64,000 nt of DNA. Source: Caprimulgus europaeus (taxonomy: Eukaryota > Chordata > Aves > Caprimulgiformes > Caprimulgidae). Positions 12,501 to 24,500 of the stretch are shown piece by piece. The DNA lies in contig OU015533.1 in NCBI GenBank assembly GCA_907165065.1, forward strand, positions 29,838,578-29,902,577, given 5' to 3'. The position numbers were made by a program, and so were the translations under genes. Numbering within the stretch: position 1 is the stretch's first letter; every line of letters starts with the position of its first letter. Under the pieces are notes generated by a model. That model ran no database searches. It was not told the DNA's origin and was given only the letters and a program-made list of their open reading frames with translations.

Positions 12501-15500
12501 ACATTAGGTATTATTAAAAAAAAAAAAAAATCTACCTAAAAGGATGATTGAAGTCTAGAACGAAGTATAATAGGAGCTTGTGAAATATTATTCACTGGTA
12601 CTTCTTTCACACAGGTCTGATACTTATGCACAGAGTATGCTCTGGGACTACTGGATCATGTTTACTATTTGAAGACAGTGAATTTGGTGACTGTAGGAGT
12701 GGTATTCCAAACCAGTTTACTCTGATCCTCTTGTTTGTGGGAATAGCCCTCAATTAAGCAGTCAACTTAAAATGGGATATGTTAAATAAGCGAACACCCA
12801 GAAACAAAGCCTTATTTAGCTGTAATGTTTGTCCTAGGATTAGGGAATTTCATTTTGGTTAGTTCTAAGACAAGGAAATGGTAGAGTTTAGGCAACATGA
12901 GCTAGCATAGCATGTTAGTGTTAACTAAGCTTTATTTAAATATGACCATTTCATCTCCATTCCTAGTGAAGAAGAAAAAATTAACATCAGATTAAGGGTT
13001 TTTTGAGAAGAGAATAGAAATTTAAATTCATCCACCAGCTGGAAATAGATTCTGAACTAGCATAATTCCCCTCTCTTGCCTGATGCATATATGAACTACC
13101 TTCTATGATTTCATCAGCAGAGTTGAATCCTTCCTCAATATCTCCTTTTTCTATTTTCCTTTCTTCAGTAATATATGAATTATGTTCTATTGCATCCTGC
13201 AGCAAATAAAAAACCCAAACAACATGTTAATTGCAATTCAGAAAGTCAGATGATTTTTATATAGTACAATCTTTCATCATACATATGATCCTTTTTCACA
13301 TGGACAGATAGATATAGCTAAGTATTAGAAAGAGCAGGATAGTCGTTCCCTTTCTACCATCAAAGAGAGCTTCTGTTTTGTTTGTTTGTTTTCATTTTAT
13401 GTAGTTCATATCATTCTCTTCTTCCTACAGATCAGAAATATTAAATATTTGTTAATGGCACTCAAAGCTGTTGAAAATATTCCAGAATCAGATTGCCTGC
13501 TACTGAAAACCTGCCAAACTTGAAAATCTTCAGAACATGGATGCAGGATGTGCGATGCCAGAACTTCTGCAAACATAAGCTCTCAAATTTAATTCTATAC
13601 TGACCTCGTCCTGCTGGGGGTTTGGTTCCTGGAGGCGTGGAATTGCTCACTTAAGACTTTCTGAATATTCTTTAGCAATTTCCGCCTCCAACATACTGTA
13701 CGAATAGGCATCTAATAAGTTTTTTTTGTGTGTTTCTAAAGATAAAACTTTGGAGGCCATCTGTAAACTTTTTACATCTTCTTTACATCATCTTCAGAGC
13801 CAATAAAGTCGTCTCTCATGGCCAAAAAAACAAAAACAAAAACAAACCAAAGCCTGGCAGAGCTCTGCACGGGGAGGTAAATAGTGAGGGAGGTGACTTT
13901 AGAGCTCTATCAGACAAGGAAGAGGAGACAGATTGTTACCTCAATGGTCAGAATTGGCTCCAGATCTTCATACACTATCTTCACCTTCTCAGCCCCGCAC
14001 TTTGCCTGAGTCAGTGACTCTGCAACCACAGCACAGATTATCTGACCAACACAAATCACCTGCAACACACCAATGTATAAACACAGGAGCAGTTAAGTGC
14101 CTGTACAGAGAGTGCACTGTGGAAATAGATTCTGCTCAAATGCCACTTTTATATCCTGTTTCTCCAAGAATACTATCCTAGTGCAGACTTATTTTCATTA
14201 GATGAGATGTCTATTAGCATCTTTCATCTGCTGCAATATTTCTGGCATTAGTAATGCTGCTGACATCAGCAGTCATGCTGAGGTGGCCAGATACTGTGCC
14301 AAGTAAAATCCCATCTGGCACAAACTGCTTTCCTTGTCTCTACTCAGAAAGGAAGGAGACTCAGACAAGAAGGAATAGAGAGGTAAGAGCAACACATTAG
14401 GAATTATTCTTGCCCCATTGCAAATACTGTGCAACAGTTTCCCTTGTGATGGATACAGCCTGAAGCCTGGGACATTCTGTATGGTCATGCTGGCTGCATG
14501 GATCCTATAAAAGTTTTAGCTCTGTTGATGCTCAAAAAAAAGAAACAGTGTTGTCTCCCATTGCCATATTATAGTGTATAATCTGTCAAATAATTTCATA
14601 TTGGTTCCAACTGGGTAATTCTCATTTTATTTGTCTCATTTGAAAATCTCAAATGTCATGGCTATTTGATCCTGTCTCAGAATCCACGACAATGACCCAT
14701 TTATCAGCTCTTAAGGAATCATGGCTGATTCATTTAAATCCCAAGTTATTTAAGGGAGCCTTTCCTTTTTCTCTCCCTGGGGAACAGTAATTCTGTTCAG
14801 CCTAGCCTACCTGGCACTGCATTGATAGCTCTTGCATTTATTTTCATTTCAATGCAATAAGATGGTACTTGCAAACTCTCCTTTTTCATAAATAACTGAA
14901 GCAAAAGGTCCAGACACTCCTCCAGAAGCAAGAAATACCTTATCTTCTGCATATGCTTCTTCATCTTTGCCATTTTCCCCTGGAACATCTCTTGCTGTCA
15001 CTACATCAACCACTCCTGGCACCTGAAGGGCTTCTGATACATCAATTGATCTGGAAAGTAGAGCATGCACATAAATAAGTACAGAACATGGTACAAATAC
15101 CTCTAGAACAGGTAATTCAGTGAACTTCAGGACAGAAATATAATCCGCTTGGTTTTCCTACCACAGGATCTCTACAAAGAGAAGAAAGTGGAAAAGTTTT
15201 GATTAGCATATCAAGAAAAAATAAAGAGAAGGCATGAGCATCTGTTTGTGCATGGCATAGAACAGCTCTTTAAATTCTAGTTCTAATACATACAAAATCT
15301 AAGAATATATTTTCTTTCTACATTTTTTGTACTATAAGTGGTGGATGCATTAGTATAAACTCTTCTGTCCATATCTGACAAGAATCAAAGCACACAGTAA
15401 AGAAATTCTTACCTTATTTGTAATGTGTACCTCATAATATGGCTAAATCAGAAAAAAAAAAAAAAGAATAGAAAATACTCATTGACACACTTATGGGCAT

Positions 15501-18500
15501 ATACATTTTTTTACTTACATAATCTTTGCGTGGGCTTTAATACTGGTGACCACAGCCAGTGAAAGTTCTCCATCCACTGGACGAATGTCATCAATGTAAA
15601 CTGCTTCACCAGTGGCATGCTTAATACCAGACTGGTGCACGATGGGACGGCCCACAGGATCTTGTGGCGACTGTCCTGAGTCAACATCCTGCAGAACAGG
15701 CATGTTATCCTCAAGGTAGAACAGTAATTAAGGAAAGCTTTACTTAAAAACACTTTCTGAGATATTTTGTGATCAGAAAATCCATATGGAAACCATTTAG
15801 ATTTTATTACAATATTCATGGAACACATCATAAAGGGCTAATTCACTTTTTAGGATTCGTGCTATATTGGCAGCAAGGTACCCTGACAGAGGTCTGAGAA
15901 ATGTACACATTAGATACCATGCACCTCTCTAGTAAATGGTAGTCTATTCTGCAGAAAGATTTCACTAAATAAATAGAAAAAAAAATCAAGAAAGAGAGAG
16001 GTAAAAGGGATAAAATGACACCATGGAACCGTAACACACAAATGGGAGCTAAATTCTTCTGGACTTATAGTTAGACTGTCTGCTGAGGCCATACTGCTTC
16101 TGATAACATCCTTGTGCAAGTCATGCTTTTTCAGCATCATCACTGCTTCAGATAATCATATTTCACATTGTTTATGTCAGATAAAACATATCTGAAATCA
16201 GGAATATATTCAGGGATCACTCTTACTTCCTTCATGCCCATCTTCCTTAAGAGAAAGGTAAATTAATATTCTGTTCAGTGTTGACTAGACTAGAAAAATC
16301 GTTTCATCAAGTTTTTTGCTCATTAAATTCCCACCAGCAACCCCCTCTATTACTTCAAAGATGGCCTGGAATTGAAAGCATTTCAGATATACTTAATGCA
16401 AATACAGCTTTGGTGCTTTCTGTTGTTGAATTGCTGATAATTCACAGGGGTTTGAAACAGACTATTATCAGGGACAGTGAAAATTTTCCAATATTTATGT
16501 TTTGTTTGGGCTTTTACTCAGTAAAGAGTTCTCTGTAAATACATATTCTCAGTCTCTTAAAGGAGAACAAAACAAATTCTTGTCTGATGTTGAAGGTTTT
16601 GGTGGAAAACTGATAAGTAGCAAAAGTTTGATTTTTAAAGTTTTTCAATTTCACAATAAAACAAAAATATGAGTGAAAATTCTTGATGAAACTGAATGTT
16701 TTTTAAACTGAAATCTTCTACCAAACAAACTTTTTCACATGCCAACTACCTCTCCTTTGCAAATAAATCTTTAATGCTTGAATAATGACAGAGATGTTTC
16801 AGTAGGTTATTCCATTTATTTGTAATGAGGCCCACTGGACAGTTTAACTAAATTCTGCTGAGTTCTTGCATAGCTGAAAGCTCTGCGTCTGTTTCACCTG
16901 TGTCAGGACCGCCTGATGCTGCACAACACCTTGAGGGCAAGGTGTGCATCTGCACCCTGACAGACCACGAAATTTATAAAACAACTGAAGATTTCTCATG
17001 GGGTCCACTGCTTCGGGAGCTTCACATTACACTCAGTGGAGGCTTAGGAATGAAAAGTTAGAAGGAAAAAATACTCATGAAAATAGAAGGTCTATGGCAG
17101 TCCCAGCTACAAACACAACTCACCTGATAGATCTGAACACCCTGGGGAACACTGCTTTGTAGCGTTCCCAAAGCACTCGCCTTCTCCTGTGAGAGATCAG
17201 CATACCTGAAGGGATACTGAAAGGAAAGTGATGTCAGAGCAGTGTTGTCAGATCTTTATTTTTAAAACAAAGCATTTCCTTTCACATATTTTGAAGTAAA
17301 GCCTAGCACCTTTACCCTCTTCTCTCACATCCCCAAATCTTTAAAAAAACAGAGTTTTTCTGCAGCCTGTATGCTGATGTGGGTAGACAATTCTTGTTCA
17401 GTCCTTACCATCTGATGTAAACCATTTAATACTTCCAGGAAAAATCGGAATAGGAAGCTGACAAGCAGAGTTCTTCTGTATTCTACTTTTCCACCCAGAG
17501 CGGATGGAGGGAGAAAAATTTCCTCCAGCACCAGTCTGCAAGCTTCATTAAGCATCTGATCATTCCATTGCCTGGTAGAAAAACAGACTAACATGAACAC
17601 ACACTTTTTAATAAATAACAGGCATTAAATAAATAACAGCTAAAGCTGTTGTGAAGTACGTGGGAAGTAAAAGTAATAAGTGAATCAGCATAAGTTATAT
17701 CAAGAAATAAACTATTTATTTCTTGAGGAGGACAGGTCAAATACAGATTGTGAGAGGCTGATGATGGGATCTCCATTGGCAGAATCAAGCATGCCCTGTG
17801 CATTACACCATGACTCCTGCATTTGGTTTAAATACATTAACATATCCAGTACCTTCCTATGAGCTTCTCACAGGACTTTCTTGCACTGAGTGTGGTTGAG
17901 CCAATGCCTCCATATAAAATACTCAGATCTACAATGATGTTTGTGCCTGGACTGAAGAGGACTCACATTCCAGAATTCACTATGGACAAGGCATTTTTCT
18001 GACTTTCAGCCTGTCTGAAGGCTGAAATAAATTCATCCTAATGGGGAAAAAAAGGAAGGAAAAATTCCATCAATGGCAGAAATTAATTGAAAGAGAACAA
18101 ATCTTTTACTCCTTGTGTTTTAGGTGTTACCATTGTCCAAAGAAAGCAACATTTTAAAAGAAAATATTGGTTTCTTCTCCAGGACATAGAAGCCCTACTG
18201 TGCTAAGAAATCTGATTTTGTGGAGATTTTACACTCAGAGATTCTATATTTTATGTGACAGTAATGATACTTACAGATGGAGGTGCTAGAAACAGCTGGG
18301 CTTTTTGTTGTCAGAAATATTTTGTTCTGGAGATAGATCCACATATTTTAAAAGAAAATATAATAGGAATTTCATTCATGATCAGGCACAGATGAGTCCT
18401 TTGAAGAAAGTGTATGAAGTGCCCTTTCTGTAGCCCCAGAAAGAAACTTCAGATTCAGACAATCACAGAACTTCTAAAGTAGAGATTAGCAGGTTAGATG

Positions 18501-21500
18501 TGTCACTATGAATATGTGATACTCTCATGACAAATGTGAAACTCAGGATTTCATGTTGAACAGTGTGTCTTGTCAGAGATAGAAAATCCTCTCAACTGGA
18601 TTTACATGGCTTAACTGAAGCAATGTTCACATCAAGCTGCCCCAACCAAAAGCCAGCAGCTGACAGCAACAAGAGGGAGAACTGACAGCCAGGTTTCCAC
18701 CTACAATTTCTGCTGACAAGTCTTGCAAAAAAAAGTGTGCATGTGCCACCTTCTTGTGTCAGCAGAATTAATAAAAATGGTGATTCAGCATGAAAGTGAG
18801 TGGCAGAAACAGTCTCCTCCCAAAATGGTGTTAATTTCCTGTGGTGAGGCTGCTTAATCTCACATGTTATTCACGTGATGGCTGACAGATCATTTTCCTG
18901 CTCTTTGAAGTGACCTTTTGAGTTTGCCAGCAGTGCTACCGTGTTTTATTCATTTTGCTCTCTCCACCTATGCTGTTCTGCAACTGCCTCTCTCTGAAAG
19001 GCAAGACTCTGAAATACCCTCTGTGACAGCTTTAGTTTTGTAGCACAACCTGTCATGGGATAAAGCAGGCTGGGGTTTCTTTTTTCTTTTACTTTGTGGA
19101 GGGAACTAAGCCATTCCTCCTTAATTTTCTCTTCCAGGCTGTTTGCCTCTCAAATAACCACTAAGGCTCAAAGTTTCTGAGCAGCAGAAGCACTGTTGCT
19201 GCAGCCACCACAGATTATGCTTTTGCAGGCTTTGAACTCATGGGAATCTTCTTGTTTTTTCATGGGAAACCTGCCATGGCCAGCCAGCCTCTCAGGGGCA
19301 GAACCATGGGTCTTCCTCTACTTGCCCCGTACTTTCCCTCACATCCACTAGAGGGATATCTAAGAACATAGTAACAGTGACACCATTTCCTCAGCCCCTA
19401 ACCCCCTAAAGCCACCTTCGGTCACAGTAGTTAGGACCTTATTTTGTGAGTAGTTTCAATGACAGCTTCGGACAGTTCAGTGTAAATCGCTAAATATTTA
19501 GTGAGAAGAGGCCAGAAATGAGTTTTATTGCTGAAGACTGTGTGACAATATTGCATTTTTCCTGGAATATTCAGGCAGCCCAAATTTCTGGAAGGGCCAC
19601 AAGTGCATATTTAAAAGTGGGGGGAAAGACAGTAAGAGGCCTAAAGAAGTAGAAGATGATGGCCAGCTGCAAGAAGTGGGAGAGGTGATGGAGAGATGCC
19701 AGAGCTTTCTTAGCTACTTCCAAAGCAGAAGTAACCTGCATGTTTCAATGCCTACTGAAGATAATGGAAACATTCCTAATAACTAAGCTGGTACCTGAAT
19801 GAAACCTCTGAAACATTGGGGTCTTACCTTCATAGAGTATGGGATGAGAACAGAAACAATGACCTCCTTGGGCTTTATGTCTGCATGCTCACAGCCAGCA
19901 AGAAACTGATCATCCAAAAGAATCTGCCGTTTATTGTCTGTTGGAGAAAACTGTAGTCTGTTATTCTTGCTCCACATGAATGTGGAGCAAGAAGGAAACA
20001 TTTCTGCATTGCAGATTAATATTTCACTCAATCTGTGCAAAATAATATATTAGGGCCAATATGGCCTTACTACAGTCAGCTCCATTCAGGACCTAGCCTT
20101 AGACTGCAAAATCCTTTGAGTGGAAAGGCCAATCTTTATGACACGTTAAGTGCAATATATTCCCTATATTAATGTTATAGTCCCCCATGACACATAAAAT
20201 ACTGAGTATTTTATACTCTGTAGAAAATGGGTGTCTTACAATTGCTAATAATATGCAGAAAGTCAATTATTTAGGTTTAAATATGGCTATTCTGTTTCTG
20301 CTCAAAAACTCTTAGACCATTAAATTATTGAAGCACAGTAAGCTTTTAAGAAATTATCAAGCACTGTGATGACATGGAGAATCAGCCCTGCACATCTTTA
20401 GTTCAAAGACAGTATAAATTGTTGCCAGGCTTTTCCAAAGTATGCACAGATTCTATGTCACAAGGGTGAGACTTGCTTGGGCTTGATTACTGGAAGTATT
20501 ATTTAAATGCGATACACATGTATACTCTAAAGTACCTGTGACTTCAAGAGGAGTTTCTAGGTGCATGGCCCCAGAGAATGAAAAGTTTTTCTTAAAATGA
20601 GAGACACATGAGCAATAAAAGCAAACAGTGGTGGAATTACAAGATAAAGCTAACCTGTCTGATAAATGGAGCAATACAGCCAAAAGCAGTGTAGACAGGA
20701 GACCGTCTGTCCTGTCAGGCCTGCCCACCTTGCTTTCATGAGATAGCTAGATGTTGTTTCATTTTGCCTTGTGAAAGAGGACAGTGTTTTCTATTGGCAG
20801 GCACTTTCTGCCAGGTAAAATGACAGGCAAATACCAGGATAATGTCATCCTCCATTCAGCAACATGTACCATTTTAATTAATCTAGAAGATGCACAGCAG
20901 TGTTTCATTTGAAAAGTATTACCTATAGCCATTTCTCTGTTGCAGTGCTCTGCATATCCAGCAAAGATATTTGGCAGGTAGTCCAAAGCTTACCTTCTGA
21001 TGCCAAGTTGAGGACAGATTTGCCAACTGATAAGATTGGGTTCAAGTCCCAGGTCGATCCCCTGCTTACAATGTGTCCTCCTAAAGACTTTAACAAACAA
21101 CAAAGTTATTTTTAGGTTTGCCCTGCTTACATGTAACAAAGATCCGCACCATAACCTCATTTTATTCACTTAAAAGGCCTCTTGGAAGAACTTATATTTG
21201 TTTTGTTAAATCTTAAATTAAATTCTACATTTTGTACTTTTTAAAGTGATCTAATTTATTGTTCCCTGCAAAAGCTCTGTCTCTGTTGAGAGAGACCAGG
21301 TTTACTTTCCTGCCCCCTGCCCTCCTAAGAGATGGGTATTCCCTTAATTAAGGAAGAAATACAAAGTATTGAGGTAAGGAAATTTTAAAGGAAAATCAGG
21401 GATAAAATCAAAGATGCCTAATACATAACAGGCAAACAGTTATACATTGATAGTCGACCTAAAGTATGATTAGCTGGAAAGTGTGCAGTACCTCACCAGA

Positions 21501-24500
21501 GAACACCATTTTTCTTCTTTGTTCAGCCTCTTTCAGTTCTCTGCTCAGCCAGTGAGCAGGGATGCCAGGAGTTTCTCTGGTTACAGTTCTCTGCATATTT
21601 GCCCCTGCTAACTAGCATAGGACTCCCAGTTGTTTCATACAACTTTTGTGACGGTATTAACTATTTAGCATACAAGGCATGATCCTAGCCTCACCTAGCT
21701 TTTCTCAACATATTTGTTAGTGATCCTGTGCAGCCTGCACTAGGTGATCTTGCATTGGCAGGGGTGTTGGACTAGATGATCTCCAGAGGTCCCTTCCAAC
21801 CCCTACTATCCAGTGATTCTGTGACATTCACACAGATAGGTCTGCGGTGTTGGCTTATTTACTGTCACTGCTGAATACATACCGCCATGCTCCTAATCTG
21901 TTCTCCAGCTAGAGTTCTCAGGTGCTGCAAGAGAGCTTGGTAGATCTTTGTTTTCTCCTCTGGAAGTTTCAGGACTGCCTCCATCAGGATGTCTCTGAGT
22001 TGGGCCAAGCAGCAGGCAGCTCCTATTACTAGCCCTGAGATCAAATGAGTTTAAACAGTGAAATCATAGTGCCAAAATATAATCGTGATATATAGCTGAT
22101 AAGGCCTCTAAAGATTTGCCTTTCCACCCAGCTCTTGTCAGCAGGAAGACAAAGAGAAATGATAGTAAGGAGCATTTTAGGTTACATGCAGTAAGAAGTG
22201 CAGATATTATTTGCTTATTCAGCGATGGTTCCTAGTATACAAACACACCTCACAAATATACATAGTGTATTGGCACACACCAATGCTTGTCCCTTTTTTG
22301 TGTGTGTGTCCCCAAAGACATGAACAGCAGTTGACTCATTACACTGAAGGATGACCAAATGATTGGAGTCTTCCAAGACCAATCCGCAAACACTCGGTCA
22401 CACTTTCAGTATTACCAGAGAAGCTTCTACCAGGGACTTTAGTGAACACTGGAGTAAGCCTGCAGAGAAGTCTTCAAGCGTTGTGTAGTGTGAAGTGTTT
22501 TTTCTGAACAAAGGGGCTGTGTTCTAAAGCTTTTTTTTTATTGATGTATCTGCTTAAATGCAGAGTTGCACTGATATTAGCATAATAATTTGAAAGTATT
22601 TATAATTCAGTAGCTGCTGTAAATCATGGAGCTAGGAGAACATAAGGAGAGATAGAGAGACAACTGTAACAAAATGTTAATTTTCCCTGATTTTTAATAG
22701 CTTGATTTCTCATAGGGAAGATGCTGTATTTAGTTCTTTTGCTAGAGGTGTAATGCCTCTACTCATGGAGGTGATGTGCCTGCCAGCCTGGATTCTCAAC
22801 TGATGGACATCAGCACAGCCCCTTTGGCGTCAGTGCATCTGTGATAATTTCTATTAGCTGACAATCCAGCCCAGACACTCCAAAAAAGAATCTTGTGATA
22901 TTTTGAATTGGAAATTTGTGTCTGAATATTTTGTGTTGAAAATCTAGCCCTAGCTGAATCAATGTTCTGCAGACTTATTAATGGTTGTGATAGAAAGGCT
23001 CATGATTGGTGAAAACATGAAAAAAAATAAGTTTGACCTATGGCCTTCCCCAAGGTGTGCTGTCTGCAGAAATTTGAGATTTGAATAAATATATTTTTGC
23101 AGAACAGTATCGTAAATTGTCTGTGACCATCCCTCATCTACAGACCATAGCTGAGCTGACATACTGGTTAAAAGGCTTAGTGAAATGGCTGCTACAGAGA
23201 GAAAAAACTCCAGACATTCTGCACGATGACAGACAATGGTGCTTATTGCTTCTGGTTTCAAAATACAAGACCCAAGTTAATTCAGTCACTGCTGTTTGTA
23301 CCATCAGTAGAGGTAACTTGGAGACTTACCATCATTTGTGCTACTCACAACATGCATTTCTGGAATCCTAACAGGATGGAGAATGATTGGATGATAGACA
23401 CCATGGTGATTTTTTTTGAGTCCTGAAAGGCAAAATATGATAGTATGATTGGAGATCATACTATGGTTTAAAGAATTAACCATATTCCTTAACATGGAGA
23501 CTGAAAAGTTCAAAACCATTGTAACTAAGTAGTTTCAAAGTCTTATGGGTCTTTGTTGTACAGTATCATGAATATTACATTTTACTGCTATCCTGGTTTT
23601 TGCTAGGATAAGATTAATTTTTACCAGGTCTCTACTTCACCTGCTTCCTTCTGCAGTCCAAAGGCTGATCTGAAGTCCAAAGTTCAATATTCTCTTTCCT
23701 GACTCTTGCTCCTTGTCCTCTGGATTGTTTTCTGTTCCTTTCATATATCACATTCAGATTTCACCTCTCACCTCAGAGCTATACACAATTCCATACCTGC
23801 TTCATCATATTTCTAGCTACTCACTCCACCTTTCCGTATGAGCTACATAATTCCCTTGTTCTTTTCTTGTGCAATTAAAAAAAAAATATTCCCAAACTTG
23901 TTTATACATGTAGTAACTAGATTATATAATAACCTCTCTCTTTTGTAAACCTCAGGCTTTCTATAGTAGTCCTCTTTGCTCTGCAGTGACTGTTTTAGAG
24001 CCTCATCTGATAGCAGCAGAGAGTTTTCTCTTGATGCAAAGAGACTTGAAGTTTTTAGACTTAAGGTTTGGTGCTTTGCCAAGTACTCCATCATGGGGTT
24101 ATATTACTAAACAAAAGCCATGCCCTTTACTGGGCCATGTACAGATAACTAGAAGACCCAGAGGGTTCTCTTTTGATCTGTGCCTTTAATGTCCTAACAG
24201 TGAAAGAAATATTCTTACCAAATTCCTCCTGACTGACTACTCCCTCAAAAAAAAAAAGTATATTGGGAATCTATAAAAGTAAAAAAACCGACATCCATAA
24301 TATGCAGAAACTAGCCAGTGCCTGGATATCATGGCAAATGAGGTTACTGTGCCCTTTTCAAGGGCATTATTTATTTTGTGATGCTCAAACATCCACAACA
24401 TGGATGTGAAGTGTTTGGCTCTCATCAGCATGAGTCCTTTATTCACACAAATTGTTTAGCATGGGTTACTGGGAGAAGTTAGGCAGCACAAAACCTGGAC

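Larger units (their letters stand above)
11684..13099. other. AOX2-like intron 20
   Basis: About 1.4 kb. It contains the TA/TG microsatellite and a possible old CR1-like fragment (12,330-12,540). Nothing else is recognisable. Confidence 0.7.

Noticed and set aside
16880-17000. GC-richer patch next to exon 16 as a possible extra exon
   Set aside because: No frame matches the family, and the neighbouring exons already join in phase without it.
17963-17965. TGA as a selenocysteine codon or programmed readthrough
   Set aside because: The family has Arg here and no known selenoprotein members; the position is not catalytic. A point mutation explains it fully.
23594-23640. 'tcctggtttttgctaggata' resembling the start of an avian LTR
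   Set aside because: The similarity fades after about 40 bases and no LTR features follow, so it was not annotated.
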